The position numbers and the translations under genes were made by a program. Below are positions 45,508-54,420 of a DNA stretch of 64,000 nt, one piece after another; position 1 is the first letter of the stretch; each line of letters starts with the position of its first letter. The stretch spans positions 682,001-746,000 of the forward strand of contig CAWBVU010000006.1 in the NCBI GenBank assembly GCA_963792405.1, in the 5' to 3' direction. This DNA is from SZUA-442 sp963792405 (GTDB lineage: Bacteria > Actinomycetota > Acidimicrobiia > Spongiisociales > UBA5794). Below the pieces are notes generated by a model that ran no database searches, was not told where the DNA came from, and saw nothing but the letters and a program-made list of their open reading frames with translations.

Positions 45508-46293
45508 GTGGCCACGTTCGACCGATCGGTGCTCAGGAACCCGAGATGGATCCTCGCGATCGTCATCGGCGCGCTCGTCGGGATCGGCTTCATCCGCCTC
45601 GGGATCTGGCAGCTCGACCGCCTCGATGAGCGCAGGTCCTCGAATGCCCTGATCGAGCAGCGGGCATCGGACGAGCCTCGTCCCCTCGAGGACCTCTCCC
45701 GTGACCTGGGGGCGGATCCCCAGGTGTTGGTGCACCGCAGGGCGATCGTCGAGGGCCGCTACCGCAGTGACCTCGAGTTCTTCTCGATCGGGCGCACCTA
45801 TGGGGACACGTCGGGAACCCTCGTGGTGACGCCGCTCGAACTCGACGACGGCACACTGATGGCGGTCGTTCGGGGCCTGATCCCTCCGGACACCCCGGGT
45901 CCACCCGCTGAGGGCTTCGGAACCCCCACGGGACGCGTGACGGTGATCGGCAGGCTCGACGACGGTGAGGAGCCGCTCAGGATCGGCGAGCCCGACCCGC
46001 CCGGCGGCGTCCTCCGATCGATCAGCCGGATCGACCTCGACTACATCGATCGGTGGGTGGAGGGCGATGTGTTGCCCATCAACGTCGTGCTCGAGTCGCA
46101 GGATCCGCCCGATGGCGGCGGATCACCCAGCCCCGTTCCCGAGGACGAGATGACCGACGGACCGCATCTGGGATACGCCGTCCAGTGGTTCGCCTTCGCC
46201 GTGATCGTGATCGTCGGTGTGGGCTTCCTCGTGTGGAGGGCAGGGACTACGGCGCCGGAGGGAACCTCGACGGAGCCAATTGGTCGGCGGTGA
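45508..46293 (+). CDS. SURF1-family cytochrome oxidase assembly protein
   Basis: A membrane protein of 261 aa with one segment at each end (about 14-34 and 221-242), the SURF1 topology. Family motifs are GIGFIRLGIWQLDRLDERR after the first segment, RRAIVEGRYRSDLEFFSIGR, VTPLELDDGTLMAVVRGLIP and HLGYAVQWFAFAVIVIVGV at the end. SURF1 proteins help heme a insertion or assembly of aa3-type oxidase. Convergent with the next gene, with a 47-nt overlap of coding ends. Confidence 0.92.
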   Translation: MATFDRSVLRNPRWILAIVIGALVGIGFIRLGIWQLDRLDERRSSNALIEQRASDEPRPLEDLSRDLGADPQVLVHRRAIVEGRYRSDLEFFSIGRTYGDTSGTLVVTPLELDDGTLMAVVRGLIPPDTPGPPAEGFGTPTGRVTVIGRLDDGEEPLRIGEPDPPGGVLRSISRIDLDYIDRWVEGDVLPINVVLESQDPPDGGGSPSPVPEDEMTDGPHLGYAVQWFAFAVIVIVGVGFLVWRAGTTAPEGTSTEPIGRR

Positions 46294-47353
46294 TCCCCGC
46301 AGCCTCCATATCGGCGGGAACCGTGCCATCGAGGATGAGCCCTGCGGTGATCCTTCCGAGCGCAGGAGATGTCTTGATCCCGTAGCCGCCCTGTCCCACA
46401 AGCCAGAAGAACGAAGGCGCGTCGTCGGCGAAGCCTGCAGCGGGGATCCTGTCGGGGGTGAAGACGCGCAAGCCCGCCCACGTCGAGATCACCGACCTGA
46501 TGCCGAGTGTCGTGGCGTCGTTGATCCGCTCGATGCCGAGGGCGATGTCGATCTCATCGGGACGCGCATCCATCGGGGGAGAAGGGAGCTCGCTCGCCGC
46601 CGATCCGAGGATGTTCGGACCCTCCGGTTTCATGTACCACTCCTCGTCCACATCGATCACCATCGGCCACGCACGTGGATCCCGGTGGGGATCGGCGAGG
46701 AACGCGGACCGCTTCAACGGACGCAGCCCGAGTGGCGCCACCCCGGCGAGGCGGGCGACGGCGTCGCCCCATGCACCCGAGGCGTTGACGAGCACACGGC
46801 TCTCGACGTCTCCACCGGTGGTGGCGAGACGCCACGCGCCGTCGTGGCTGATCCCCGTGACGCGATGCCCGAGGAGGATGCGGGCGTCATGCCCGTGGGC
46901 CATGGTGCGATAGGCCGCCTCGATACCACTGATGTCGAGGTCCATGGCGCCGGGCTCGTGGATCCCGACCACCGCATGGGACGGTGTGAGTGCATCGCAT
47001 CTGGCGATGATCCCGTCCGTGTCGAGCCACTCGAGATCGGGGACCGTGGGGGCGAAGGTCGCGTACATCGCCTCGACCTGGCGACGCCGCGCCTCACCAC
47101 CGACGAACATGACCCCTCGGGGCGACGACAGGGGAGGTGATGCGTCGGTGAAGAACGACCGCGACGCCTTGGTCAGCCTCGGCACCACACCCGGTCCGTA
47201 GCTCTCCGTGTAGAGGGCCGCCGATCGTCCGGACGAGTGGTAGCCGAGTAGCTCTTCGGCCTCGAGCAGCACGACGTCGGCACGCTCGGACAGGAACGCC
47301 GCAGCGGCCATGCCGGCGACGCCGCCGCCGATGATCGCGATGTCACAGCGCAC
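46247..47353 (-). CDS. FAD-dependent oxidoreductase (DAO/glycine oxidase family)
   Basis: A flavoprotein of 368 aa. The N-terminal FAD-binding loop is IAIIGGGVAGMAAAAFLS with the acidic residue in VVLLEAEELLGYHSSGRS. A central substrate domain follows, with a second FAD segment (SRVLVNASGAWGDAVARLAG) and the C-terminal GQGGYGIKTSPALGRITAGL. This order fits D-amino-acid dehydrogenase or glycine-oxidase-like enzymes. The substrate is unknown. The GTG start lies 7 nt after a TAGCGT box on the minus strand, suggesting a leaderless transcript. Confidence 0.88.
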   Translation of the reverse strand: MRCDIAIIGGGVAGMAAAAFLSERADVVLLEAEELLGYHSSGRSAALYTESYGPGVVPRLTKASRSFFTDASPPLSSPRGVMFVGGEARRRQVEAMYATFAPTVPDLEWLDTDGIIARCDALTPSHAVVGIHEPGAMDLDISGIEAAYRTMAHGHDARILLGHRVTGISHDGAWRLATTGGDVESRVLVNASGAWGDAVARLAGVAPLGLRPLKRSAFLADPHRDPRAWPMVIDVDEEWYMKPEGPNILGSAASELPSPPMDARPDEIDIALGIERINDATTLGIRSVISTWAGLRVFTPDRIPAAGFADDAPSFFWLVGQGGYGIKTSPALGRITAGLILDGTVPADMEAAGITADQLAPSRFPPAP

Positions 47354-47359
47354 ACCCCG

Positions 47360-47365
47360 ACGCTA
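47360..47365 (-). promoter_or_regulatory. Putative -10 box TAGCGT for the FAD oxidoreductase gene
   Basis: On the minus strand TAGCGT ends 7 nt before the GTG at 47353. Confidence 0.42.
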
Positions 47366-47387
47366 CCTCCTCGTGGCCCCATCTGCC

Positions 47388-47393
47388 TATGGT
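47388..47393 (+). promoter_or_regulatory. Putative -10 box TATGGT for the alanyl-tRNA editing gene
   Basis: TATGGT would start transcription near 47400, leaving a 23-nt leader that contains the GGAGGTGA ribosome site. Divergent from the FAD oxidoreductase promoter. Confidence 0.42.
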
Positions 47394-47422
47394 GGACGCC
47401 GGCCGCTCCGGAGGTGACGGGC

Positions 47423-48148
47423 ATGGCGACTCACAGGATCTACTCGACCGACGCATACGCGCGCACGATGGAGGCGACCGTGGTGAGGGTCGACGCGGAC
47501 GACCGCCGCGTCCTCCTCGACCGCACCGTGTTCTACCCCGGCGGCGGAGGACAGCCGCACGACGTCGGAGAGGTGTCAATCGGTGACGATCGCCTCAGGG
47601 TCGTGCGGGTGACGCAGGATGCCGACGGGGTGTGGCACTGGCTCGAGGGCGGCCTCCCGCCCGAGGGGACGGCGGTGGCCGGCGCCCTCGACTGGGATCG
47701 ACGGTATGCCCTCATGAGGACCCATACCGCACTGCACGCCCTGTGCGGAGTCGTCTGGAACCGATTCCACAGTCCGGTGACCGGCGGCAACATGGAGCCG
47801 GGGGAGGGGAGGCTGGACTTCGACATCCCCAATTGGTCCGCCGACGACCTGCCCATCGTCGAGGCCGAGCTCAATGCGGAACTCGCAAGGCAGCGGGCCG
47901 TGGAGGTGTCGTTCCTTCCCCGGAACGCTGCCGACGAGGATCCGAGCCTGATTCGCACGAAGGTGAACCTCCTCCCGCCGTCGATCGAGGAGGTCCGTGT
48001 GATCGACATCGTGGGACTCGACCGCCAGGCCGACGGGGGGACCCACGTCGGCCAGACAGGTGAGGTGGGCGAGATCTCGATCCCGAAGGCCGAGAACAAG
48101 GGCAGGGGCTTCCGCCGTATTCGGGTGCGGCTGGGTGGCAGCGGCTGA
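47423..48148 (+). CDS. AlaX-like alanyl-tRNA editing protein
   Basis: A free-standing editing domain (241 aa) that in this family hydrolyses mischarged Ser- or Gly-tRNA-Ala. It has the beta-barrel start RTVFYPGGGGQPHDVG, the zinc-binding HxxxH as RTHTALHALCGVV, and the second half of the site as QADGGTHVGQTGEVG. In AlaRS and many AlaX proteins the latter motif is CGGTH, so here Asp replaces the zinc-ligand Cys. Start ATG at 47423 follows a GGAGGTGA site, while a GTG three codons earlier overlaps that site. It is not next to alaS. Confidence 0.9.
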   Translation: MATHRIYSTDAYARTMEATVVRVDADDRRVLLDRTVFYPGGGGQPHDVGEVSIGDDRLRVVRVTQDADGVWHWLEGGLPPEGTAVAGALDWDRRYALMRTHTALHALCGVVWNRFHSPVTGGNMEPGEGRLDFDIPNWSADDLPIVEAELNAELARQRAVEVSFLPRNAADEDPSLIRTKVNLLPPSIEEVRVIDIVGLDRQADGGTHVGQTGEVGEISIPKAENKGRGFRRIRVRLGGSG

Positions 48149-48221
48149 GCGGCTGTCCGAATGGCTGTCCGAGCGACACGCCGAGTGGCGAGCCGGCGGG
48201 CACCTCCCGACGGGATCGGCG

Positions 48222-48914
48222 TCAGCGTCGGGGGTCGAGGTCCGATGCGACGACCTCGACCATCACCTCCCCGAGCGATTTGCGCGTGAGGTCGGGGACC
48301 CTGCAGTCGTCCGCCGCATAGCCCACCGGGAAGAGGATGAAGGGTCGCTCGCTCTCTGGTCTGCCGAGCAGTGTCCTCAGGAATGCCATCGGACTGGGTG
48401 TGTGGGTGAGGGTCGACAGCCCCATCCGGTGGATGGCGTCGATGAACATGCCGCACGCGATCCCGACGGACTCCTTGACGTAGTAGTGGTGGGACTTCGA
48501 CCCGTCGGGTCGCAGCCCGTATCGCTGCTCGAACACGACGACGATCCACGGGACCGTCTCGAGGAACGGCTTGCGCCAGTCCGTGCCGAGCGGTGCGAGA
48601 TCCTCTCGCCAGTGGGGCGGCAGCCTGCCGCCCTCGTAATTGAGCCGCTCCTCCTCCTCTGCGGCTTCCCTGATGCGGCGCTTGACCTCGGGATCGGCGG
48701 TGACGACGAAGGTCCAGGGTTGCTTGTGGGCGCCGCTCGGGGCGGTGGAGGCGCACGCGACTGCGGTCTCGATGAGGTCCCTGGGGACCGGGCGGTCCGA
48801 GAAATCCCTCACCGAGCGCCTGCTGTTCATCTCGGCGAAGATCTCGTGCGCCGTTGCATTGCGCGAGTGGTCGGCAACGTGAATCGGGACATAGGGAACG
48901 CTCGGATACTGCAC
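48222..48914 (-). CDS. Nitroreductase-family flavoprotein, iodotyrosine deiodinase-like
   Basis: An FMN-dependent reductase of 230 aa. The FMN phosphate-binding RRSVRDFSDRPVP and STAPSGAHKQPW are typical, and the lid region (EEEERLNYEGGRLPPHWRED followed by LAPLGTDWRKPFLETVPW) matches the iodotyrosine deiodinase branch, which includes the Glu-Tyr-Lys substrate triad. Bacterial members reductively dehalogenate halotyrosines or reduce flavins; the substrate here is untested. The GTG start lies 7 nt after a TAGGGT box on the minus strand. Confidence 0.88.
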   Translation of the reverse strand: MQYPSVPYVPIHVADHSRNATAHEIFAEMNSRRSVRDFSDRPVPRDLIETAVACASTAPSGAHKQPWTFVVTADPEVKRRIREAAEEEERLNYEGGRLPPHWREDLAPLGTDWRKPFLETVPWIVVVFEQRYGLRPDGSKSHHYYVKESVGIACGMFIDAIHRMGLSTLTHTPSPMAFLRTLLGRPESERPFILFPVGYAADDCRVPDLTRKSLGEVMVEVVASDLDPRR

Positions 48915-48920
48915 CGCAGC

Positions 48921-48926
48921 ACCCTA
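48921..48926 (-). promoter_or_regulatory. Putative -10 box TAGGGT for the deiodinase-like gene
   Basis: On the minus strand TAGGGT ends 7 nt before the GTG at 48914. Confidence 0.42.
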
Positions 48927-49017
48927 TCGATGCGATCGGTCGCCGGCCAACCGTTCGCGATGTGGCCCCCCGGCAGCGCCATGGGAAGCCCGAGCAGGTG
49001 CGCGGCGTTGCCATCAC

Positions 49018-50250
49018 ATGGACCTCGGCCCACGGCACAGAACCACCACCCTGGCGATGGCGTTCGCCCTGGTCCTCAGCGCCTGCGGCGCGCCGAACGA
49101 TGCCGCCACGGACGCTTCGACTCCCACCCCGACAACTGCACCGTCGACGACCGTCCTCGACGTCCCGCCGTCGGCGATCACCGAAGGTCTCCCGGAGGGC
49201 CCCTCCGCGCTGGACGATATGAACGCCGAGGCGTTCCCTGACGCCCTCGTCGACACGCGGGAGATCATCTCAGGTGGCCCACCCCCCGATGGCATCCCTC
49301 CGATCGACGCGCCGGGGTTCGTCGATGTCGAGGGCAACGAGGACCTGCTGCCGGGCGTCGAACCGGTCGTCGCCGTCGAGATCGACGGCGATGCGAGGGC
49401 CTATCCGGTGAGAGTGATGATCTGGCACGAGATCGTCAACGACGTGGTCGGCGGCGTACCGGTGGCGGTCACGTACTGCCCGCTCTGCAACTCCGCGACG
49501 GCCTACGACCGCAGGGTGCGAGGGATCGAGACGACGTTCGGCACCTCCGGGCGGCTCTACGCGTCCGCACTCGTCATGTACGATCGCGCAACCGAGAGCC
49601 TCTGGACGCACTACGACGGTCGCGCCATCGTCGGCGTCCTCGCCGGTGACCGCCTCGATGAGTTCCCGTCGCCGCTCATGTCGTGGGACGACTTCCTCGC
49701 GGCCTACCCAGCAGGCCGGGTGCTGGACTGGCGTGCGACGGGATTCGACCGTTCCTACGGCCGGAACCCGTACGTGGCCTACGACGATCCCGAGGGCAGG
49801 CCGTTCCTGTTCAGGGGCGCGCTCGATGATCGCGCGGCGGCCCTCCAACGCGTCGTTGGCGTCGAGGTCGGTGGAGGCGCCGTCGCGGTCGCCACCGCCG
49901 CCGTGGCGGGTGATGCGCCATCCGTGAGGGCGATCGATGTGGGAGGGCGACGCCTGGTCGTGTTCTGGAAGCCGGGACAGGCGTCAGCGCTCGACTCCGG
50001 GACGATCGCCGAGGGCGCCGACGTCGGCACCGCTGCCGTCTTCGACCCGACGGTCGACGGCGACGTCCTGACCTTCGTCGCGACCGAGTCGGGCTTCGTC
50101 GACGACCAGACCGGATCGACATGGAGCATCGTGGGCGAGGCGACGGCGGGGGAGTACCGTGGCCGCCGCCTCGAGCGGATCCCGCACCTCGACACCTTCT
50201 GGTTCGCCTGGTCGACGTACCGCCCCGGCACCGAGCTGATCGAGGGCTGA
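49018..50250 (+). CDS. DUF3179 domain lipoprotein
   Basis: A predicted lipoprotein of 410 aa. The signal peptide ends in a lipobox FALVLSACG (Cys near 24) and is followed by a Thr/Pro-rich linker. The DUF3179 domain covers about residues 80-405, with VVAVEIDGDARAYPVRVMIW, HEIVNDVVGGVPVAVTYCPL, CNSATAYDR, ESLWTHYDGRAIVG, TGFDRSYGRNPY and TGSTWSIVGEATAGEYRG. The conserved CPLC motif suggests metal or redox binding, but the function of DUF3179 is not established. No other gene here obviously partners with it. Confidence 0.87.
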   Translation: MDLGPRHRTTTLAMAFALVLSACGAPNDAATDASTPTPTTAPSTTVLDVPPSAITEGLPEGPSALDDMNAEAFPDALVDTREIISGGPPPDGIPPIDAPGFVDVEGNEDLLPGVEPVVAVEIDGDARAYPVRVMIWHEIVNDVVGGVPVAVTYCPLCNSATAYDRRVRGIETTFGTSGRLYASALVMYDRATESLWTHYDGRAIVGVLAGDRLDEFPSPLMSWDDFLAAYPAGRVLDWRATGFDRSYGRNPYVAYDDPEGRPFLFRGALDDRAAALQRVVGVEVGGGAVAVATAAVAGDAPSVRAIDVGGRRLVVFWKPGQASALDSGTIAEGADVGTAAVFDPTVDGDVLTFVATESGFVDDQTGSTWSIVGEATAGEYRGRRLERIPHLDTFWFAWSTYRPGTELIEG

Positions 50251-50294
50251 GACCGAGGGCGCCGTATCCTTCCCTCGTCTGTCGAAGGGTGCGT

Positions 50295-50519
50295 GTGAAC
50301 TTCTCTGCCTGGATCCCGGTGTTCCTCCTCGTGGGGGTCTTCACGGTGATCCTGCTCGTCCACCTGTCCCGGCACGCTGCTCCGTACATGCCGAAGTGGG
50401 CATGGGCCCTGCTGATCATCCTCACCGCCCCTGCAGGGGGGTTCATCTACCTCGCCATCGTCGTGGCCGGTGCCGGTACCGGACGCGAGGACGCCGAGGG
50501 TCGTCCCGGCCGGACCTGA
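50295..50519 (+). CDS. Small membrane protein, PLDc_N-like
   Basis: A 74-aa protein with two membrane segments (about 5-24 and 36-58: WIPVFLLVGVFTVILLVHL, WALLIILTAPAGGFIYLAIV). The pattern resembles the phospholipase D-nuclease N-terminal (PLDc_N) family, found alone in many actinobacteria; no catalytic part is present. I chose GTG 50295, six nt after a GAAGG site; GTG 50289 is possible. A TATCCT box at 50265-50270 could be the promoter. The ABC-F gene follows 9 nt downstream. Confidence 0.6.
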   Translation: MNFSAWIPVFLLVGVFTVILLVHLSRHAAPYMPKWAWALLIILTAPAGGFIYLAIVVAGAGTGREDAEGRPGRT

Positions 50520-50528
50520 GGCATCGTC

Positions 50529-52169
50529 ATGGCCATCGAGGTGAACAACGCCGTCTTCTACTACCCGGATGGCACGCTGGTGATCGACGACCTGTCCTTC
50601 CGTGTCCCGACGGGATCGGTGACAGCCCTCGTCGGACCCAACGGCGTCGGGAAGACGACCATGCTGGGCATCATCGCAGGTGATCTCCCCCTCGATGAGG
50701 GCACGGTCCGCAGCGACACCGAGATCGCCTACATGCGGCAGAACCCGGGTTTCGACGATCCCTCCACCGCCACCGTGCTCGATGCGCTCGCCCTCTCCCT
50801 GCCGAGGGAACTCAAGCCGGTCCATGCCCGCCTCCGGGAGCTGTATGGATCCAACGATGGGGGAGCGGACACGGGGATCGCCATCGCCGAGACGCTCGAG
50901 ACGTGGCAGGCGCTCGGTGGCTACGCGGCGGAGGCCATGTGGGACCAGGTGACGAGGGCCGTCCTCGACCAGGGCCTCGCCGTTGCCGGCGATCGCAAGC
51001 TCAAGGAGCTCTCCGGGGGGGAGCGCAAGAACATCATCCTCCGGGCGTTCCTGTTCTCGAGCGTCCCCACGCTGATCCTCGACGAGCCGGACAACTTCCT
51101 CGACATGAACTCCAAGGCATGGCTGGAACGGGTGCTCAAGGAGACGCCGAAGACGATCCTCCTCGTTTCGCACGATCGCACACTGCTGACGAAGGCCGTC
51201 GACCGGATGGTGGTGCTCGAGCACAACGGGAGCTGGGTCCACGGCGGGAACTACGCCACGTTCCGTGAGGAGCGACGGATGCGCAACGAGCGTCTCGCCA
51301 AGGACCTCGATGCGTGGAAGGAGGAGGAGCGCAGGCTCTACCGCTTCTACAAGACCATGAAGAACCGAGCCTCGGGCAGCGAGGCCCTCGCATCGCGTGC
51401 CGATGCCGCCCAGACCCGATGGGAACGGTTCCGTGACGAGGGCCCGCCGCAGCTGCCTCCCCCCGAGCGCGAGATCGCTCCGAAGTTCGTCGGCTCACGG
51501 GCCGGCAACGAGGCGATGCGCATCACGGACTTCGAGGTCGATGGCCTCGTGCTGCCGTTCAGCCTCACGATCTACAACGGTGAGCGGATGGCACTCCTGG
51601 GGGAGAACGGGGTGGGGAAATCGACGTTCCTCCGCTCGATCCTCGACCCCGACCACATCGAGCACGGGACGCTCAGATTCGGCCCGAACGCGAAGGTCGG
51701 GTACTTCAGCCAGGACGTCGACATCCCCGACACCGGGGGAGAGCTGCTCGACATCGTCAAGACGCGGTTCCCGAACCCCGAGCAGGCCCGCAATGCCCTC
51801 GGGCGATACGGGCTCGCCGACCGCACCCGCCACGCGCTCTCCGAACTCTCGGGAGGCCAGAAGGCAAGGGTGCAGCTCCTCCTGCTGGAACGGGACGATC
51901 CGAACGTCCTCCTGCTCGACGAACCCACGGACAACCTCGACCTCGAGTCGATCCAGGTCATCGAGGAGGTGCTGGCCGATCTCGAAGCGACGCACGTCGC
52001 GATCACCCACGACGGGTGGTTCACGCGGATCTTCGACCGGTTCGTCGTCTTCGACAAGGACGGCCTCGTCGCCGAGGTGCCGGATCGCCTGCGAGCGCTC
52101 CACATCGTCGGCCAGCGCGGCTTCTCCCTCCTCGACGAGCCAGGCGTGAAGATCCTCACGACGCTCTGA
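50529..52169 (+). CDS. ABC-F family ATPase (ribosome-associated type)
   Basis: A soluble protein of 546 aa with two ABC ATPase domains and no membrane segments. Domain 1 has Walker A VGPNGVGKTTM, signature LSGGERKN and Walker B LILDEPDNFLD. Domain 2 has GENGVGKSTF, LSGGQKARV and LLLDEPTDNLD. The charged linker between them (about 255-310, KDLDAWKEEERRLYRFYKTM) matches the P-site tRNA-interaction motif of ABC-F translation factors. Whether it is a translation regulator (EttA-like) or an antibiotic-protection factor cannot be told from sequence alone. Confidence 0.92.
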   Translation: MAIEVNNAVFYYPDGTLVIDDLSFRVPTGSVTALVGPNGVGKTTMLGIIAGDLPLDEGTVRSDTEIAYMRQNPGFDDPSTATVLDALALSLPRELKPVHARLRELYGSNDGGADTGIAIAETLETWQALGGYAAEAMWDQVTRAVLDQGLAVAGDRKLKELSGGERKNIILRAFLFSSVPTLILDEPDNFLDMNSKAWLERVLKETPKTILLVSHDRTLLTKAVDRMVVLEHNGSWVHGGNYATFREERRMRNERLAKDLDAWKEEERRLYRFYKTMKNRASGSEALASRADAAQTRWERFRDEGPPQLPPPEREIAPKFVGSRAGNEAMRITDFEVDGLVLPFSLTIYNGERMALLGENGVGKSTFLRSILDPDHIEHGTLRFGPNAKVGYFSQDVDIPDTGGELLDIVKTRFPNPEQARNALGRYGLADRTRHALSELSGGQKARVQLLLLERDDPNVLLLDEPTDNLDLESIQVIEEVLADLEATHVAITHDGWFTRIFDRFVVFDKDGLVAEVPDRLRALHIVGQRGFSLLDEPGVKILTTL

Positions 52170-52176
52170 CCGTCCG

Positions 52177-52204
52177 CCGGTGACATCACCGCTGACGTCA
52201 CCGG
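52177..52204. terminator. Hairpin between the ABC-F gene and the small minus-strand frame
   Basis: CCGGTGAC (52177-52184) pairs with GTCACCGG (52197-52204) around a 12-nt loop, 8 nt after the ABC-F stop. The sequence afterwards is not T-rich. Confidence 0.45.
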
Positions 52205-52225
52205 TCACACTCCGGTCGCCGTGGC

Positions 52226-52351
52226 TCAGGGGCAGCACCCCGCGACGCGGCATGCGATGCGGTTCCCGAGGGCGGCAACCGCAGCCAGCACGATCCCGGC
52301 AAGGGCGACCCTCACGATCGGCCGCTGGAGCATCGTGGTCATCGTGTGCAT
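52226..52351 (-). CDS. Possible membrane microprotein (41 aa)
   Basis: An open frame starting MHTMTTMLQRPIVRVALAGI, with one hydrophobic segment (VALAGIVLAAVAALG) and a Cys-rich end RIACRVAGCCP. GGAG lies 6 nt before the ATG. No family is recognised and the evidence is only the hydrophobic pattern and ribosome site. The region 52352-52586 has no other supported gene. Confidence 0.35.
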   Translation of the reverse strand: MHTMTTMLQRPIVRVALAGIVLAAVAALGNRIACRVAGCCP

Positions 52352-52586
52352 CCTCGACTCCCAACCGACATCGTCCTCCGACGGCGACGCCGGGTCAACC
52401 CGCCCCGGCGCGTGGGGGTTGGCCGCAACGGGATCCCGGACCGAACGCCAACCAGCTACACGAGGTAGGCGTCCACGCGCTCAGCGTAGGGACCTTGCGT
52501 GGAAGACCGCCGGCGGACGATGGCGGGCACAGACGTCACGCGGCACGTCCGTCGACGCCGATCACGGATCGGGGTGGATGCGCCGC

Positions 52587-52856
52587 TCAGGAAGCCTCGA
52601 CGTCGCCCGCACCGACCTCTTCGTCGGGTATCCCGAGTTCCTGCATCGCTTCCTGCAGGTCGGCATCCTCGAGCTCCTCAGGCGGCACGCCGGTGTGCTG
52701 CTCGATGGCCTGCGCGTGCGCAGCGCTCATCTTCTTCGTGCCGATGGCGACCATTCCGCCGACCAGCATGATGCGTCGGCGCGCCTGGCGGCGGCGCCTG
52801 CGTCGTGCGCCACCCCTGCCAGGCCCCGGCCCTCGTCCTCGTCCTCGTCCCACCAT
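52587..52856 (-). CDS. Small basic/acidic hypothetical protein (89 aa)
   Basis: It begins with an Arg/Gly-rich stretch (RGRGRGPGPGRGGARRRRRR), then a short hydrophobic segment (IMLVGGMVAIG), then an acidic helical end (AQAIEQHTGVPPEELEDADL, QEAMQELGIPDEE). This organisation resembles small SHOCT-like proteins but I cannot assign it. GAGGAG lies 8 nt before the ATG, which supports a real gene. Function is unknown. Confidence 0.58.
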   Translation of the reverse strand: MVGRGRGRGPGPGRGGARRRRRRQARRRIMLVGGMVAIGTKKMSAAHAQAIEQHTGVPPEELEDADLQEAMQELGIPDEEVGAGDVEAS

Positions 52857-53171
52857 GGCACAGACTCCTCAGTGTCGATACTGCACGCGACTCTACCGGT
52901 CTGACGCCCGACAGGGGCGGCTCCGTGCCCAAGCGGCTCGAAGCAGTGTGTGCCGATAATCCACGTTATGTAACATCCAGCCCCCCGTGTGCACGGAGGA
53001 CGCCACGACACAGCGCCCCTCCCCGTCGGCTCCACCACCACGAGCCCACGTGGCAGGGCTTCCATGTCCCGGGTCGGGTGCCGGCGTCGAGAGTTCCGGC
53101 ACGTCGGACGTGATCGTTCCACAGCAGCTCCGGTACGACGGCACCACGCGTCGTGGGCCGCACGAAGCGGC
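52857..53171. other. Intergenic region
   Basis: Between the minus-strand small gene and the YeiH gene. I see no RNA gene, strong hairpin or convincing frame. It contains an AT-richer patch around 52960-52975 (CGATAATCCACGTTATGTAA) that could hold a promoter for the minus-strand gene. Confidence 0.4.
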
Positions 53172-53177
53172 CATACT
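53172..53177 (+). promoter_or_regulatory. Putative -10 box CATACT for the YeiH-family gene
   Basis: CATACT ends 7 nt before the ATG at 53184, the leaderless spacing used elsewhere in the window. Confidence 0.4.
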
Positions 53178-53183
53178 GGCGGC

Positions 53184-54356
53184 ATGACGAAGACGACCGC
53201 CCCCCGACCACCCAGCGTGGTCGAGAACGTGCTCTTCGGCACGACGATCGACCGTGTGCCCGCTCTCGTCCCGGGCGTCGCACTGTCCGCGACGGTCGTT
53301 GTGGCGGCAGTGGTGATCGCCGATGGCATCAACGAACTCGTAGGTGTGTCGGGACTCGTGAGCTCCATCCTCGTGGCAATCGTCCTCGGGATGGTGGTAC
53401 GCAACACGGTCGGCCTCGCCGACGTGTTCGCCCCCGGCGTGGCATACAGCCTCAAGAAGCTGCTCCGGCTCGGCATCATCCTGCTCGGCATCCGCCTCAG
53501 CCTGATCGATGTGCTCGAGATCGGCCTCTTCGGCGTCCCGATCGTGGTCGGGGCGGTGCTCACGGGACTCGTGGTCGCGACCTTCGCTGCGCGTCGTCTT
53601 GGCCTGTCGGAGCGACTCGGGGCGCTGATCGCGATCGGCACGGCGATCTGCGGCGCGACGGCGATCGTCGCCACCGCCCCCGGCATTCGCGCCAAGGAGG
53701 AGGAGGTCACGTACGCCATCGCGAACATCACCGTGTTCGGCATCGCGGCGATGCTGCTCTACCCCATCCTGGCCAATGCCATTTTCGGCGGCGATGTGGT
53801 CGAGGTCGGGCTCTTCCTCGGGACCTCGATCCACGAGACGGCCCAGGTTGCGGGTGCCGGCCTCATTCACGACCAGACCTTCGACGTGGTGGCGTCCCCG
53901 AGCGCAGCCGACATCGCCATCGTCACGAAGCTGGTCAGGAACGTGCTCATGCTGGTCGTCATCCCCGCCATGACCTTCGTGTACCTGCGAAGTCAGCGGC
54001 AGTCCGGGGAGGCCGAGGGGCACCGGACCCGCATCCTGGACATGTTCCCGGTGTTCATCCTCGGGTTCGTCGCGATGGCGGCCTTCCGATCCGTCGGCGA
54101 CGCGGCCGTCGATGCCGGCGGATCCGCCTTCGGGATCTGGGGCCCCGAAGCCTGGGACGGACTCGTGGGCGGCATCCGACAGGCCGCCGAGTACCTCCTT
54201 GCCACCGCCATGGCCGCGGTCGGCCTCGGCACGTCGTTTTCCCAGCTCCGGGGACTCGGGATCAAGCCCTTCGTCGTGGGGATGGCCGCAGCAGCGTCCG
54301 TGGGCCTCGCGAGTATTGCCCTCGTGACGCTGCTTGCCCCCTTCATCTCGATCTGA
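53184..54356 (+). CDS. YeiH/UPF0324-family membrane transporter
   Basis: An integral membrane protein of 390 aa with about ten hydrophobic segments. Family motifs are SILVAIVLGMVVRNTV, LLRLGIILLGIRLSLIDVLE, IAIGTAICGATAIVATAPGI, the SIHETAQVAGAG loop and AMAAVGLGTSFSQLRGLG. UPF0324/YeiH proteins are proposed anion (sulfate or sulfite-related) exporters, but transport has not been firmly shown. I chose the ATG at 53184, directly after CATACT; upstream in-frame sequence is not conserved-looking. Confidence 0.88.
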   Translation: MTKTTAPRPPSVVENVLFGTTIDRVPALVPGVALSATVVVAAVVIADGINELVGVSGLVSSILVAIVLGMVVRNTVGLADVFAPGVAYSLKKLLRLGIILLGIRLSLIDVLEIGLFGVPIVVGAVLTGLVVATFAARRLGLSERLGALIAIGTAICGATAIVATAPGIRAKEEEVTYAIANITVFGIAAMLLYPILANAIFGGDVVEVGLFLGTSIHETAQVAGAGLIHDQTFDVVASPSAADIAIVTKLVRNVLMLVVIPAMTFVYLRSQRQSGEAEGHRTRILDMFPVFILGFVAMAAFRSVGDAAVDAGGSAFGIWGPEAWDGLVGGIRQAAEYLLATAMAAVGLGTSFSQLRGLGIKPFVVGMAAAASVGLASIALVTLLAPFISI

Positions 54357-54420
54357 CCGCGCGGTCATCGGAAGGCTTCGGTCTCGCAGGTAATGTCATC
54401 GACGGGCACACGAGGCGCAG

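Noticed and set aside
52180..52959. Plus-strand frames after the ABC-F gene
   Set aside because: They are rich in Ser/Arg/Pro without domains or ribosome sites, and overlap better-supported small minus-strand genes.
52893..54368. A 491-codon minus-strand frame across the YeiH gene
   Set aside because: It is His/Asp/Glu/Arg-rich antisense composition, while the plus strand has clear membrane segments and family motifs.
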